Assembly (NCBI RefSeq): GCF_035917415.1
Contig: NZ_CP109073.1
Span: forward strand, 1,364,001-1,428,000
Direction: 5' to 3'
Source: Streptomyces sp. NBC_01803
Lineage (GTDB): Bacteria > Actinomycetota > Actinomycetes > Streptomycetales > Streptomycetaceae
DNA length: 64,000 nt
Shown: in pieces, positions 53,184 through 61,480 of the stretch
How the letters are laid out: each line of letters begins with the position of its first letter
Numbering within the stretch: the first letter of the stretch is position 1
Program-made: the position numbers and the translations under genes
The notes under the pieces: model-generated
Databases searched by the model: none
Seen by the model: only the letters and a program-made list of their open reading frames with translations
Told to the model about the DNA's origin: nothing

Positions 53184-54182
53184 TCAGTCGGCGTCCGCCA
53201 GCGGCTTGGCCTCCTTCTCGGGGGCGAGGCCGACCGGGGAGCGTCCCGGGCGGCCGGGGATCTCCGCGTCCGGGCCCCGCAGCCAGGCCCAGGTGTCGGC
53301 GACCGTCTCGGCCACCGGGCGGCAGCGGAGTCCGGCCGCGACGGCCCTGGAGACGTCGGACCGGTGCAGCGCGTCGTGGAACTCGCCCGGCGGGAGCCAG
53401 ACGGGGAGCTCGGTCCAGGGGGCGATGTCGGCGGCGAGGATCTTCTCCGGCTCGGTCCAGCGGAGTTCGGCATCGGAGCCGGTCACCTGGACGCAGAGGT
53501 CGAGGAGGTGGCCCATGGTGGCGTGGCCGGACCGGCTGACCAGGTCGTAGGGTCCGGTCAGGCCGCGCTCGGCCGCGTCGAGGGTCCAGGCGGCCAGGTC
53601 GCGGGCGTCGACGTACTGCAACGGCAGCTCGCGCGGTCCCGGGGCGAGCACCGGGCCGCCGCGCGCGATCCGGGTCAGCCACCACGGCAGCCGGCCGACG
53701 TCCTCGTGCGGGCCGAGGATCAGGCCGCAGCGCACCAGCAGGGTGCGGTCCTCGCCGAACGCGGCGAGGGCGGCCAGCTCACCCCCGCGCTTGTCGGTGG
53801 CGTAGTCGGTCGCCGCCGCGTCGGGCGAGCCGTCCACGACCGGGCCGTCCTCGGTGAGGCCGGGCGCCATCGGCCACACGTACACCGACCGGCTGGAGAT
53901 GTAGGTGTAGTGACGCGCCCGCCCGGCCAGCAGCCGGGCCGCGTCCCGCACGGCGGTCGGAGCGTGGCTCCAGGTGTCCACGACCAGGTCCCACTCCTGG
54001 TCCCCCTCGGCCAGCGCCGCCAGGCCGCCGTCGGCGGTGCGGTCACCGCGCAGCGCGGTGACCCCGGGCGGCGGCTCGGCGCTCCCCCGGTTGAGGACCG
54101 TGACGGCCCAGTCCCGGGCCGTGGCCGCCGCGACGATCGCGCGGCCGACGAAGGCCGTCCCCCCGAGTACCAGTAGTCTCAT
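53184..54182 (-). CDS. NAD-dependent epimerase/dehydratase-family reductase
   Basis: This 332-aa extended SDR has the Rossmann motif LVLGGTAFVGRAIVAAATAR, then HYTYISSRSVYVWP and YATDKRGGELAALAA, an active-site-like YxxxK. The C-terminal half (GPYDLVSRSGHATMGHLLDL) is typical of isoflavone-reductase- or epimerase-like actinobacterial proteins. The substrate is unknown. ATG 54182 lies 6 nt after CAGGCT (54194-54189), suggesting a leaderless mRNA. Confidence 0.83.
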   Translation of the reverse strand: MRLLVLGGTAFVGRAIVAAATARDWAVTVLNRGSAEPPPGVTALRGDRTADGGLAALAEGDQEWDLVVDTWSHAPTAVRDAARLLAGRARHYTYISSRSVYVWPMAPGLTEDGPVVDGSPDAAATDYATDKRGGELAALAAFGEDRTLLVRCGLILGPHEDVGRLPWWLTRIARGGPVLAPGPRELPLQYVDARDLAAWTLDAAERGLTGPYDLVSRSGHATMGHLLDLCVQVTGSDAELRWTEPEKILAADIAPWTELPVWLPPGEFHDALHRSDVSRAVAAGLRCRPVAETVADTWAWLRGPDAEIPGRPGRSPVGLAPEKEAKPLADAD

Positions 54183-54911
54183 GCCGCCAGCCTGACCCGG
54201 CGGGCCGGCGCCCGGAAGGCGTCGCTGCCCTCAGCAGAATCGCCGAGAGCGGAACGCGAGCGCGGCGGAGACCGCGTCGCCGCTCCGGGCCGCCGGAGCC
54301 GTCGTCCGCCCGTGACCGAGCGGCTCACCCCCCGTTCCTGGCTCCCGCCACGTCCGACGCGCCGCCGGGGGCCGACGCGGCTCCGCCGGACGATGGGGCG
54401 TGGCGACCGGGGCGCCGCGCCCCCGACCGCCTGGTGCTTCGGCGAACTGACGCTGGCCCGGCCGGAGATGGGTCACACCGTGGACCACGCGGCTTCCTGC
54501 CGGGCGGCGACCGGCGCCGCGCCGGGGGTGACCCCGACGACCGGTCCGCCCCGACCGGCTCCGTCACCCGGACCAAGGCCCCGTCTCGAAGAGGCCGCCC
54601 TGCCCCCGACGCCCGGCACGCACGCTCGCCGCGTCGCCCACGTACTCCCCCAGGTTCCGACCGGGGGGACCCCCAGGCGTCCGAGGACGATCCGGCGCCT
54701 CGCGCTCGCACGCACCAGACCCCGTGGGCGGCCGGACGCCCCTGGGAAGACGGACCCTCAAGCGCGCGGCGGAAGCCGGGAGAGGCACCATTCCGACCGT
54801 GATCGAAGGCGACACCCAGCCCCTTATGCGCCGATGGGGCGTGGCTGCCGGCCTGCTCTCGAAGGCGTCCCGGAAGGGATCGACGGCCATCCGGCGGTTC
54901 CGCGACGCGCT
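54183..54911. other. 729-bp interval without a recognisable gene
   Basis: Both strands are open over long distances, but the translations are Arg/Pro-rich with no consistent codon bias or motif. Around 54648-54676 there are two CCCCCAGG units flanking TTCCGACCGGGGGGA, like the GGGGGTCCCCC-type intergenic elements seen repeatedly in Streptomyces. A minus-strand frame starting near 54890 (MAVDPFRDAFES) looks slightly protein-like but decays quickly. It may be a decayed gene or insertion remnant. Confidence 0.4.
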
Positions 54912-55454
54912 TCAGACCTCCCCGGCCAGCTCCAGCAGCGTGCGCACCGTCCGCCAGTTCCGGGCGGTGACGGTGTAGTCCTTGCCGGGGGCGGAGACGG
55001 CGGCGCCGAGTCGGCCGCGGCCCATCCCGTTCGGGAACCAGGCGAAGATCTCCCGTTCGCCGAGGCGGAAGACGTCGGGGGCGTACGCGGCGGGATCGGC
55101 GGCGGCCAGCGGGTGTTCGGCGGCGGGACGGTCGAGGAAGACGACCACCAGCTTGGCCGGGTCGAGCTCCTCGGCGGGGAACGGACAGCGGCCCGCGGTG
55201 GCACGGAGCCGGTCCGCCGTCAGCACGAGGCAGCTCACCCGGAAGCCGAACCGCGCCTCGATGGCGTCCGCCAGCTTGCCGGTCAGCGTCTCCGGGGCCT
55301 CGTCGGGCGCGGTGAAGACGGCGTTGCCGCTCTGGAGGTGGGTGCGCACGCGGCCGTGCCCGAGGCCGGTCAGCAGCTCGCGCAGCTCGGCCATCGGGAC
55401 CTTCCTGTCGCCTCCGACGTTGATACCGCGCAGCAGCGCGATGTAGGTGGCCAC
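54912..55454 (-). CDS. DUF1697 protein
   Basis: This 180-aa protein begins VATYIALLRGINVGGDRKVP and contains ELLTGLGHGRVRTHLQSGNA and VVVFLDRPAAEHPL, the DUF1697 pattern. GTG 55454 is chosen over upstream ATG 55526, since GAGAGGAA precedes it and the family starts here. A conserved fold is known, but the biochemical function is not. Confidence 0.87.
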   Translation of the reverse strand: MATYIALLRGINVGGDRKVPMAELRELLTGLGHGRVRTHLQSGNAVFTAPDEAPETLTGKLADAIEARFGFRVSCLVLTADRLRATAGRCPFPAEELDPAKLVVVFLDRPAAEHPLAAADPAAYAPDVFRLGEREIFAWFPNGMGRGRLGAAVSAPGKDYTVTARNWRTVRTLLELAGEV

Positions 55455-55479
55455 CGCGTTGGTTCCTCTCAGCGAGCGG

Positions 55480-56709
55480 TCAGGACACGGGACGGGACTG
55501 CTCCCACGCCCACTCGAATTCCTCACGGTACGTCTCGTAGAGGCTGAGCTCTCCGTCGGCCGCGTGGTCGTCGCGCGCCATGATCTCCCGCCCGCCCCGG
55601 CGCAGCACCAGCGCGGGCGTCTCCATGCCCCGGCTGCGCCGCAGGTAGGACTGAACGACGGCGACCCCGTCCGGGGCGTCCGCGTCCACGAAGTAGGCGC
55701 TGAAGCGCGGTGTGTCGTCGAAGACGTGGATCTCGAACGCCTCGGGGTCGCGGACCCGGCCGCGCACCCGGCGTACGTGCAGGATGCTGGTCTCGACGGA
55801 GCGGCCCAGCTCGCCGCGTTTGAGGCCCAGCTCGCGCTCGCGGCGCCGCATCGCGCCGCTGGCCGGATTGAGGAAGAGCAGCCGGACCCGGCAGCCGGAC
55901 TCGGCGAGCCGGACCAGCCGCCGGCCCGGATAGTTCTGCACGAGCAGACCGAGACCTATGCCGATCGCGTCCAGCCGCCGGGCACCGGCGAACAGCTCCT
56001 CGGCGGGGAGCTGGCGCTGGAGGCGGACGCGGTCCGGATGGACTCCCGCCACATCGGTGAACCGGTCCCCCACCAGCCGTTCCACGGCGTCGGCGGGCAG
56101 CCGTCCGGCGGTCGGCGGCGCCCCGGAGTCGAGCAGGCGCAGCAGCCGGGCGCAGCCGCGTTCAGCCTGCTCCAGCACGGCCCGGCTCATGCCCCGGTTG
56201 CGGCTGACGGCGCTGCGCGCCACCTCCAGCTCGTCGAGGGTGAGCTCCAGCTCGCGGCGGTTGTCCAAATACGGCGCGAAACACGGCCAGTGCTGCACCA
56301 TGAGTTCACGCAGTTGCGGAAGGGTCAGGAAGGCGAGCACCGTGTCATCGGCAGGATCGATCAGATGCCCCTTGCGGCGGCTCACCTCGCGCAGGGCCGC
56401 CGCGCGCTGCACCCACTCCTGCCCGGTCGGCCCGGCGGCGGCCGTCTCCCACTCGGCGCCGTGCACCGGCTCGTACACCGGGCCGAGCACGGCGGCGATC
56501 ACGGACCGCAGCCGCTGCTCGACCAGGTTCAGCCAGATGTACGCGCGGCCGGCCCGCTCCACGCGGACCCGCACCTCGGACCAGTCCTCGGCGGTCCACT
56601 CCAAGTCGGCGCCGATCTCCACCGGACGCGGCACGGACACCGCGCCGGTCCGGGTTTCGGCGGTCTCGCCCCCGTTTCCCGGGGGCAGTTCCAGCCCGGA
56701 GGAGCTCAC
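55480..56709 (-). CDS. SAV2148-family HEPN-domain protein
   Basis: This 409-aa protein matches the Streptomyces SAV2148 family by memory of its sequence: WTAEDWSEVRVRVERAGRAY, IWLNLVEQRLRSVIAAVLGP, LTLPQLRELMVQHWPCFAPY, DRVRLQRQLPAEELFAGARR and ESGCRVRLLFLNPASGAMRR. The helical first half is the HEPN-like part (an RNA-binding or RNase-linked domain). The second half resembles a phospholipase-D-like fold. GTG 56709 (VSSSGLELPP) is used as the start. It diverges from treY. No toxin-antitoxin partner is visible. Confidence 0.85.
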   Translation of the reverse strand: MSSSGLELPPGNGGETAETRTGAVSVPRPVEIGADLEWTAEDWSEVRVRVERAGRAYIWLNLVEQRLRSVIAAVLGPVYEPVHGAEWETAAAGPTGQEWVQRAAALREVSRRKGHLIDPADDTVLAFLTLPQLRELMVQHWPCFAPYLDNRRELELTLDELEVARSAVSRNRGMSRAVLEQAERGCARLLRLLDSGAPPTAGRLPADAVERLVGDRFTDVAGVHPDRVRLQRQLPAEELFAGARRLDAIGIGLGLLVQNYPGRRLVRLAESGCRVRLLFLNPASGAMRRRERELGLKRGELGRSVETSILHVRRVRGRVRDPEAFEIHVFDDTPRFSAYFVDADAPDGVAVVQSYLRRSRGMETPALVLRRGGREIMARDDHAADGELSLYETYREEFEWAWEQSRPVS

Positions 56710-56832
56710 CGCCTGCACCGCCTTCCGCCCTGCCGATGGATCAAGGCAGCCTACTGCGGCACCGCGCGCACGTGCAGCACAGTCCGGAATCAACCGCGCT
56801 TGTCCGCGCGGCCGTCGGGGCAGAGGGTTTCC

Positions 56833-59274
56833 ATGACGCCAGCGCGACGTATGCCCACGTCAACCTACCGGGTGCAGCTCCAGCCGGACTTCCCGTTCGC
56901 CGCCGCCGCCGCAATCGTCCCCTATGTCGCGGCCCTCGGCGTCTCGCATCTGCACCTCTCCCCGGTGCTGGAGGCCGTTCCCGGCTCCGACCACGGCTAC
57001 GACGTCACCGACCACGGCCGGGTGCGGGCCGAGTTGGGCGGCGAGGAGGGGCTGCGCGGGCTGGCGGCCACGGCCCACGAGCACGGCCTCGGCATCGTCG
57101 TGGACATCGTGCCCAACCACATGGCCGTGCCGTCCGACGCCGGCCTCAACGCGCCGCTGTGGGAGGTGCTCCGGGACGGCCCGGAGGCGGAGCGGGCGGG
57201 CTGGTTCGACATCGACTGGGACGCGGGCGGCGGACGGGTGCTGCTGCCGGTGCTGGGCGGGCCGCTGGGCGAGGAGTTGGCCGCCCTGACCGTGGTCGAC
57301 GGCGAACTACGGTACGGCGACCGGCGGTTCCCGCTGCGACCGGGCACCGAGCACCTGCCGCTGCCCCGGCTGCTGGACGCGCAGCACTACCGGCTGGCCT
57401 GGTGGCGCCTGGGCCGGACCGAGCTGAACTACCGCCGATTCTTCACCGTTTCGGAGCTGATCGGGGTGCGCGTGGAGGACCCGGAGGTCTTCGAGGCGAC
57501 GCACGCCGTGGTGCTGCGGCTGATGGCGGAGGGACTGATCGACGGGCTGCGCATCGACCACCCCGACGGTCTGGCCGACCCCGCCGGTTACCTCCAGCGG
57601 CTCTACCAGCGCACGGGCGGCGCCTGGATCGTGGCGGAGAAGATCCTGGGCGCCGACGAGCAGCTCCCGGTGAGCTGGCCCATCGCGGGCACCACGGGCT
57701 ACGACGCGCTGCGGCACATCGACGCGATGTTCGCCGATCCCGAGGGCTGCGCCGAACTGACGGAGCACTACCGGGTGTTCACCGGCGCCCCACCGGACCA
57801 GGGCGGCGAGTGGGCGGCCACGGTGCGGCGGGCGGCGTACCGGATGATCGGCCGGGAGCTGGCGGCCGAGCGGGACGCCCTGACCCGGCTGGCCGTCCGG
57901 ATCTGCGCCGCCGTGCCGGAGCTGCGGCTGCGCGACCACGCCGCCTGGGCCCTGCGCATGGCGCTGGCCGAGCTGCTGGTGCGGCTGCCGGTGTACCGGC
58001 CGTACGTCACGGGCGACGCGCCGCCGTCCCCGGTGGACGAGGCGATGCTGGTGACGGCGGCGGACGCGGCGCGCACCGCGTTCGCCGTACCCGCCGAGGC
58101 GGCGGCGGTGGACACCGTGCGCGAGCTGGCGCTCGGCCGGTTCGGGGAGGGCGCCGATCTGACGGCGTTCCGGGTGCGGTTCGCCCAGGTGTCCTCCGCG
58201 CTGCGGGCCAAATCGGTGGAGGACACGGCGGGTTACCGGTTCTCCCCGCTGCTGTCGGCCGCCGAGGTGGGCGGCGACCCGGGTCGGCCGGCGCTGCCGC
58301 CGGCCGCGTTCCACACGCTCTGCGCCCGGCTCCAGCGCGACTGGCCACTGACCGGCACGGTGCTGTCCACGCATGACACCAAGCGCAGCGCCGACGTCCG
58401 GGCCACTGTCGCGACCCTGAGTGAACACCCGCGCGGCTGGGCCGACCTGATCGAGCGGCTGACCGCCGAGACGGCCCGCGCCGGGGTGCGGGCGCCCGAT
58501 CCGCACCTGGCCTGGACGACGTGGCAGACCGCGTTCGCGCTCGGCTTCCCGGACAAGGAACGGCTGCTGGCCACGACGCTGAAGACCGTGCGCGAGGCCG
58601 GGCTGCACACGACCTGGACCGAGCAGGACGCGGCGTACGAGGCGGCGGTGGAACGGTTCGTGCTGGCCGGTCCGTGCGGACCCCCGCACTACACGCTGGC
58701 CGAGTTCGCCCGCGAGCTGGCCCCGCGGATCCGGGCCAACATCCTGGGCACCGCCCTCCTCCACCTGACCATGCCCGGCGTCCCCGACGTCTACCGGGGC
58801 AGCGAGCGCCACTACCTGGCCCTGGTCGACCCGGACAACCGCCGCCTGCCACAGCTCCCCATCGCCCAACTGGCCGCGCTGGACGACGCGCCGGTCACCG
58901 GTGACGACCTCGCCACCGAGAAGCTGCGACTGACCGCCGCCGCGCTGCGGCTGCGCCGCGACCACCCGGACTGGTTCGGCGAGGCGGGCACGTACGAGCC
59001 GCTGTCCGCCGAGGGCCCGGCCGCCACACACTGCCTGGCCTTCGGGCGCACCGGCCGGGCCGTCACGGCGGTCACCCGCCTGAGCCGGCGTCTGGCGGAC
59101 AACGGCGGCTGGGACGGTACGTACCTGCCGCTGCCGCCGGGCACGTGGCACGACCTGCTGAGCGGGCGGCGCGCGACCGGCAATGCGCTTTTGGCCCAGC
59201 TCTTCGCCGAGAGCCCGGTGGCCCTCCTGGTCAGGGAGGAGCCGCCGGGCAGCCCGGAGCCGTCAGGACCGTGA
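56833..59274 (+). CDS. treY: Malto-oligosyltrehalose synthase
   Basis: This GH13 enzyme rearranges the reducing end of alpha-1,4-glucans into a trehalosyl unit, which TreZ then releases. The 813-aa protein starts near PTSTYRVQLQPDFPF and has SPVLEAVPGSDHGYDVTDHG and DIVPNHMAVPS. The catalytic residues are Asp242 in GLRIDHPDG (nucleophile), Glu269 in WIVAEKILG (acid/base) and Asp515 in STHDTKRSADVR (stabiliser). ATG 56833 has CAGAGGG upstream; ATG 56851 is an in-frame alternative. The partner treZ lies 2.2 kb downstream, so they are not in one tight operon. Confidence 0.95.
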   Translation: MTPARRMPTSTYRVQLQPDFPFAAAAAIVPYVAALGVSHLHLSPVLEAVPGSDHGYDVTDHGRVRAELGGEEGLRGLAATAHEHGLGIVVDIVPNHMAVPSDAGLNAPLWEVLRDGPEAERAGWFDIDWDAGGGRVLLPVLGGPLGEELAALTVVDGELRYGDRRFPLRPGTEHLPLPRLLDAQHYRLAWWRLGRTELNYRRFFTVSELIGVRVEDPEVFEATHAVVLRLMAEGLIDGLRIDHPDGLADPAGYLQRLYQRTGGAWIVAEKILGADEQLPVSWPIAGTTGYDALRHIDAMFADPEGCAELTEHYRVFTGAPPDQGGEWAATVRRAAYRMIGRELAAERDALTRLAVRICAAVPELRLRDHAAWALRMALAELLVRLPVYRPYVTGDAPPSPVDEAMLVTAADAARTAFAVPAEAAAVDTVRELALGRFGEGADLTAFRVRFAQVSSALRAKSVEDTAGYRFSPLLSAAEVGGDPGRPALPPAAFHTLCARLQRDWPLTGTVLSTHDTKRSADVRATVATLSEHPRGWADLIERLTAETARAGVRAPDPHLAWTTWQTAFALGFPDKERLLATTLKTVREAGLHTTWTEQDAAYEAAVERFVLAGPCGPPHYTLAEFARELAPRIRANILGTALLHLTMPGVPDVYRGSERHYLALVDPDNRRLPQLPIAQLAALDDAPVTGDDLATEKLRLTAAALRLRRDHPDWFGEAGTYEPLSAEGPAATHCLAFGRTGRAVTAVTRLSRRLADNGGWDGTYLPLPPGTWHDLLSGRRATGNALLAQLFAESPVALLVREEPPGSPEPSGP

Positions 59275-59712
59275 CGGCTCCGGCGCCCCCGCCACGGCCG
59301 CGCCGGGGCCGCCACGGTCGGGGCGCCACGGTCGGGGCGCCGGCCACGCGACAGGCCGCCGTGGACCAGCACCGGCCGGACGCCGTACCGACCCACCGCG
59401 CGGTCGGCGGCATCCGGAGGGCGACGACGTCCTGGACCCGCCGACCGGCGGCGCGGCGGGCCTGGGCCATCCGCGGAAGGAACGCGCGTCGCGCGCGTCG
59501 ACGAGCCGATCCGGCCCCGCGGGATCCTCTACTCCCCGGTCACCGGCAGTCGGGCGCCGCTCGTGATCGGCGTGCTCGCCCTCCTGGCGGCCCACCGGCC
59601 CACCGCCCCACCGCCGTCCGGCCGGCCGGCCCGGCACGAGGGAGCGCACGACGAGGCCGCGCCCGGCGCCCGGGCGCGGCTCAGCGGCTCAGCGGCTCAG
59701 CGGCTCAGCGGC
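59275..59712. other. Interval between treY and the FHA gene
   Basis: 438 bp with no supported gene. It includes a 14-bp direct repeat (GCCACGGTCGGGGC, about 59311-59338) and ends in the GCGGCTCA repeat array. Confidence 0.45.
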
Positions 59713-59719
59713 TCAGCGG
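59676..59719. repeat. Five tandem GCGGCTCA units at the FHA stop codon
   Basis: Five direct 8-bp repeats (GCGGCTCA) run from 59676 to 59719. In the minus direction each unit reads TGAGCCGC, and the first TGA is the FHA stop codon, so the stop is followed by repeated TGA-containing units. It is a slippage-prone array with no known role. Confidence 0.9.
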
Positions 59720-60282
59720 CCGGCGATGACCACGGCCAGCCGGAACGACACGGCGCCGAACCGGACCTGGTCGCCCGGCCCGACCGGCACCGTCCCGGCG
59801 ACGCGATGCCCGTTGACCCACGTGCCGTTCGCCGAGCCGAGGTCGGTCAGCAGCCAGCCGGTGCCGGTGCCGCGCAGCGTGGCGTGGTGGCGCGAGACGC
59901 CCGCGTGGCTCAGCCGCAGCCCGCAGCCCGGGGCGCGGCCGATGGAGAGCGCCTCCTGAGCCGGCGCGGGCAGCAGGAGCTGCGGCAGCCGCTCCGCCCG
60001 CCAGGCCATGCGTGCCCGCTGCCGGAACGCGGCGAGCCGGGTGAGCGACCCGACGAACCACCCGGCGCGCGGCGCGGGCGGCGGCTGTCGCGCGGGCAGG
60101 TCGTGCAGCACCGCGACCAGCTCGTCGGGCACCCGGGCGCTCATGATGACCTCGACCCGGTGCAGGAAGGTCTCCTGCGAGACGCGGCCCTCCACCACGC
60201 CCTCCCGCAGCACATCGAGGGCGCGCTCCCGGTCCGCATCCGATATGCGGGGCGAATGCGCGCTGAACTCGACGGAGGCCAT
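59713..60282 (-). CDS. DUF1707-FHA domain protein
   Basis: This 189-aa protein has an N-terminal DUF1707 region (RISDADRERALDVLREGVVE, RVSQETFLHRVEVIMSAR) and a C-terminal FHA domain (SIGRAPGCGLRLSHAGVSRH, LTDLGSANGTWVNGHRV), which binds phosphothreonine peptides. It is probably a signalling adaptor for Ser/Thr kinases; no kinase gene is in the window. ATG 60282 follows GACAAT by 6 nt (60294-60289), pointing to a leaderless mRNA. Confidence 0.88.
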   Translation of the reverse strand: MASVEFSAHSPRISDADRERALDVLREGVVEGRVSQETFLHRVEVIMSARVPDELVAVLHDLPARQPPPAPRAGWFVGSLTRLAAFRQRARMAWRAERLPQLLLPAPAQEALSIGRAPGCGLRLSHAGVSRHHATLRGTGTGWLLTDLGSANGTWVNGHRVAGTVPVGPGDQVRFGAVSFRLAVVIAGR

Positions 60283-60399
60283 ACCAGGATTGTCCGCGAC
60301 ACCGAGTGCGCCTGTCCAGATCCGCTGGGGCTGGACGGTCTCCGAAGCGGTGGTCTACCGTGCTCCCACGCCCATGAGTTGAGGGAAGGGAGGCGCCGC

Positions 60400-60465
60400 A
60401 TGTCCGACATGAGGACCATCACCGCGCGCTTCCGCCGCCCCTCCGCCGGGCGTTCCCAGGGCTGA
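60400..60465 (+). CDS. Short ORF upstream of the GNAT gene (21 aa)
   Basis: ATG 60400 with a strong GGGAGG ribosome binding site opens a 21-codon ORF (MSDMRTITARFRRPSAGRSQ), ending 33 bp before the acetyltransferase. The peptide is basic and lacks Cys. The good binding site suggests it is translated, perhaps as a small peptide or to couple the next gene. No homologue comes to mind. Confidence 0.4.
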   Translation: MSDMRTITARFRRPSAGRSQG

Positions 60466-60498
60466 CCGGAAGCGCCACGTTTTCCGGAAGGACCCGTC

Positions 60499-61431
60499 AT
60501 GACCGACGACTTGGTCATTCGCGCGCTCGCCGAGGGCGAGGCGCGCCAGCTGTTCACCACCATGCCCGGCCTGTCCGACGCCGCGCTGCTCGGCCGTCCG
60601 CTGCTCGATCCACCCCTCGACGTCTACGAGACGGTGGCCGCCGGCGGTGAATACCGGCCCGAGTGGACCTGGGTGGCCCTGCGCGGCGGCACGGTCGTGG
60701 CCAGGGCCGCCTTTTGGGGCGGCCCCGGCGACGAGAAACCGGTCGCTCTCGACTGGTTCGACTACACCGACCGCGCGGCGGCCGTGGAGCTGCTGCGCAC
60801 CACACCGCTGCGTGCCGAGTACGAGCTGATCCTGCCGCCCGGCTGGCGGGAGCACCCCGCCGTCCGGGCGGGCGCCGGGGCGCGCGTCGACGCCGCCGCC
60901 GAGGCCGGCTACCGGCCACTGGTCGAACGGTTCCGCTATCTGTGGACGCCCGCCAACGGGCTGCCCGAGCGGCCCGGACGGCTCGTCTTCCGGCCCGAGC
61001 CGGACGACGACGTCATCCTCGACGTGCTGCGCCGCGTGCACGGCGCGACGCTGGACTCGCACGCCCGCCGGGCGATCGAGCACGGCGGCGTCGAGCTCGC
61101 TGCCCAGGAGGAGCTGGACTTCTTCCGCTGGTGCCCCTCGCCGCGCGAGTGGTGGCAGCTCGCCTGGACGCCTGAGGGCGAGCCGGTCGGCATCCACGTG
61201 CCCGCGCGCAACCACACCAAGCCGATCATCGGTTTCATCGGTGTGCTGCCCGAGCATCGCGGCCACGGCTACGGCTATGACCTGCTGGCCGAGTGCACGC
61301 GTGTGCTGGCGGCCGAGGGCGTGCCGGAGATCGCGGCGTCCACCGACCTCCAGAACGCCCCGATGGCGGCGGCCTTCGCCCGAGCGGGGTATCCGGTCAC
61401 CCAGCACCGGTACTGCATGACCCCGCCGTGA
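60499..61431 (+). CDS. GNAT-family N-acetyltransferase (double-domain type)
   Basis: This 310-aa protein has a divergent N-terminal GNAT-like half (MTDDLVIRALAEGEARQLFT, WTWVALRGGTVVARAAFWGG) and a canonical C-terminal half with IIGFIGVLPEHRGHGYGYDL and DLQNAPMAAAFARAGYPVTQ. The substrate is unknown. ATG 60499 has GGAAGGA 12 nt upstream. Confidence 0.85.
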   Translation: MTDDLVIRALAEGEARQLFTTMPGLSDAALLGRPLLDPPLDVYETVAAGGEYRPEWTWVALRGGTVVARAAFWGGPGDEKPVALDWFDYTDRAAAVELLRTTPLRAEYELILPPGWREHPAVRAGAGARVDAAAEAGYRPLVERFRYLWTPANGLPERPGRLVFRPEPDDDVILDVLRRVHGATLDSHARRAIEHGGVELAAQEELDFFRWCPSPREWWQLAWTPEGEPVGIHVPARNHTKPIIGFIGVLPEHRGHGYGYDLLAECTRVLAAEGVPEIAASTDLQNAPMAAAFARAGYPVTQHRYCMTPP

Positions 61432-61480
61432 CCCGCCGCCGGAGCGGCGGACTGGCGGGTCCGCCGCCCCGGCACGGAGC

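Noticed and set aside
54564..54890. Minus-strand ORF beginning MAVDPFRDAFES as a possible gene.
   Set aside because: After about 50 residues it becomes Arg/Pro/Gly-rich with no motif, poor codon bias and no ribosome binding site.
55447..56832. A 1275-aa plus-strand frame that would give treY a 462-residue N-terminal extension.
   Set aside because: The extension is the antisense of the SAV2148 gene; TreY proteins begin at the YRVQL motif, and CAGAGGG precedes ATG 56833.
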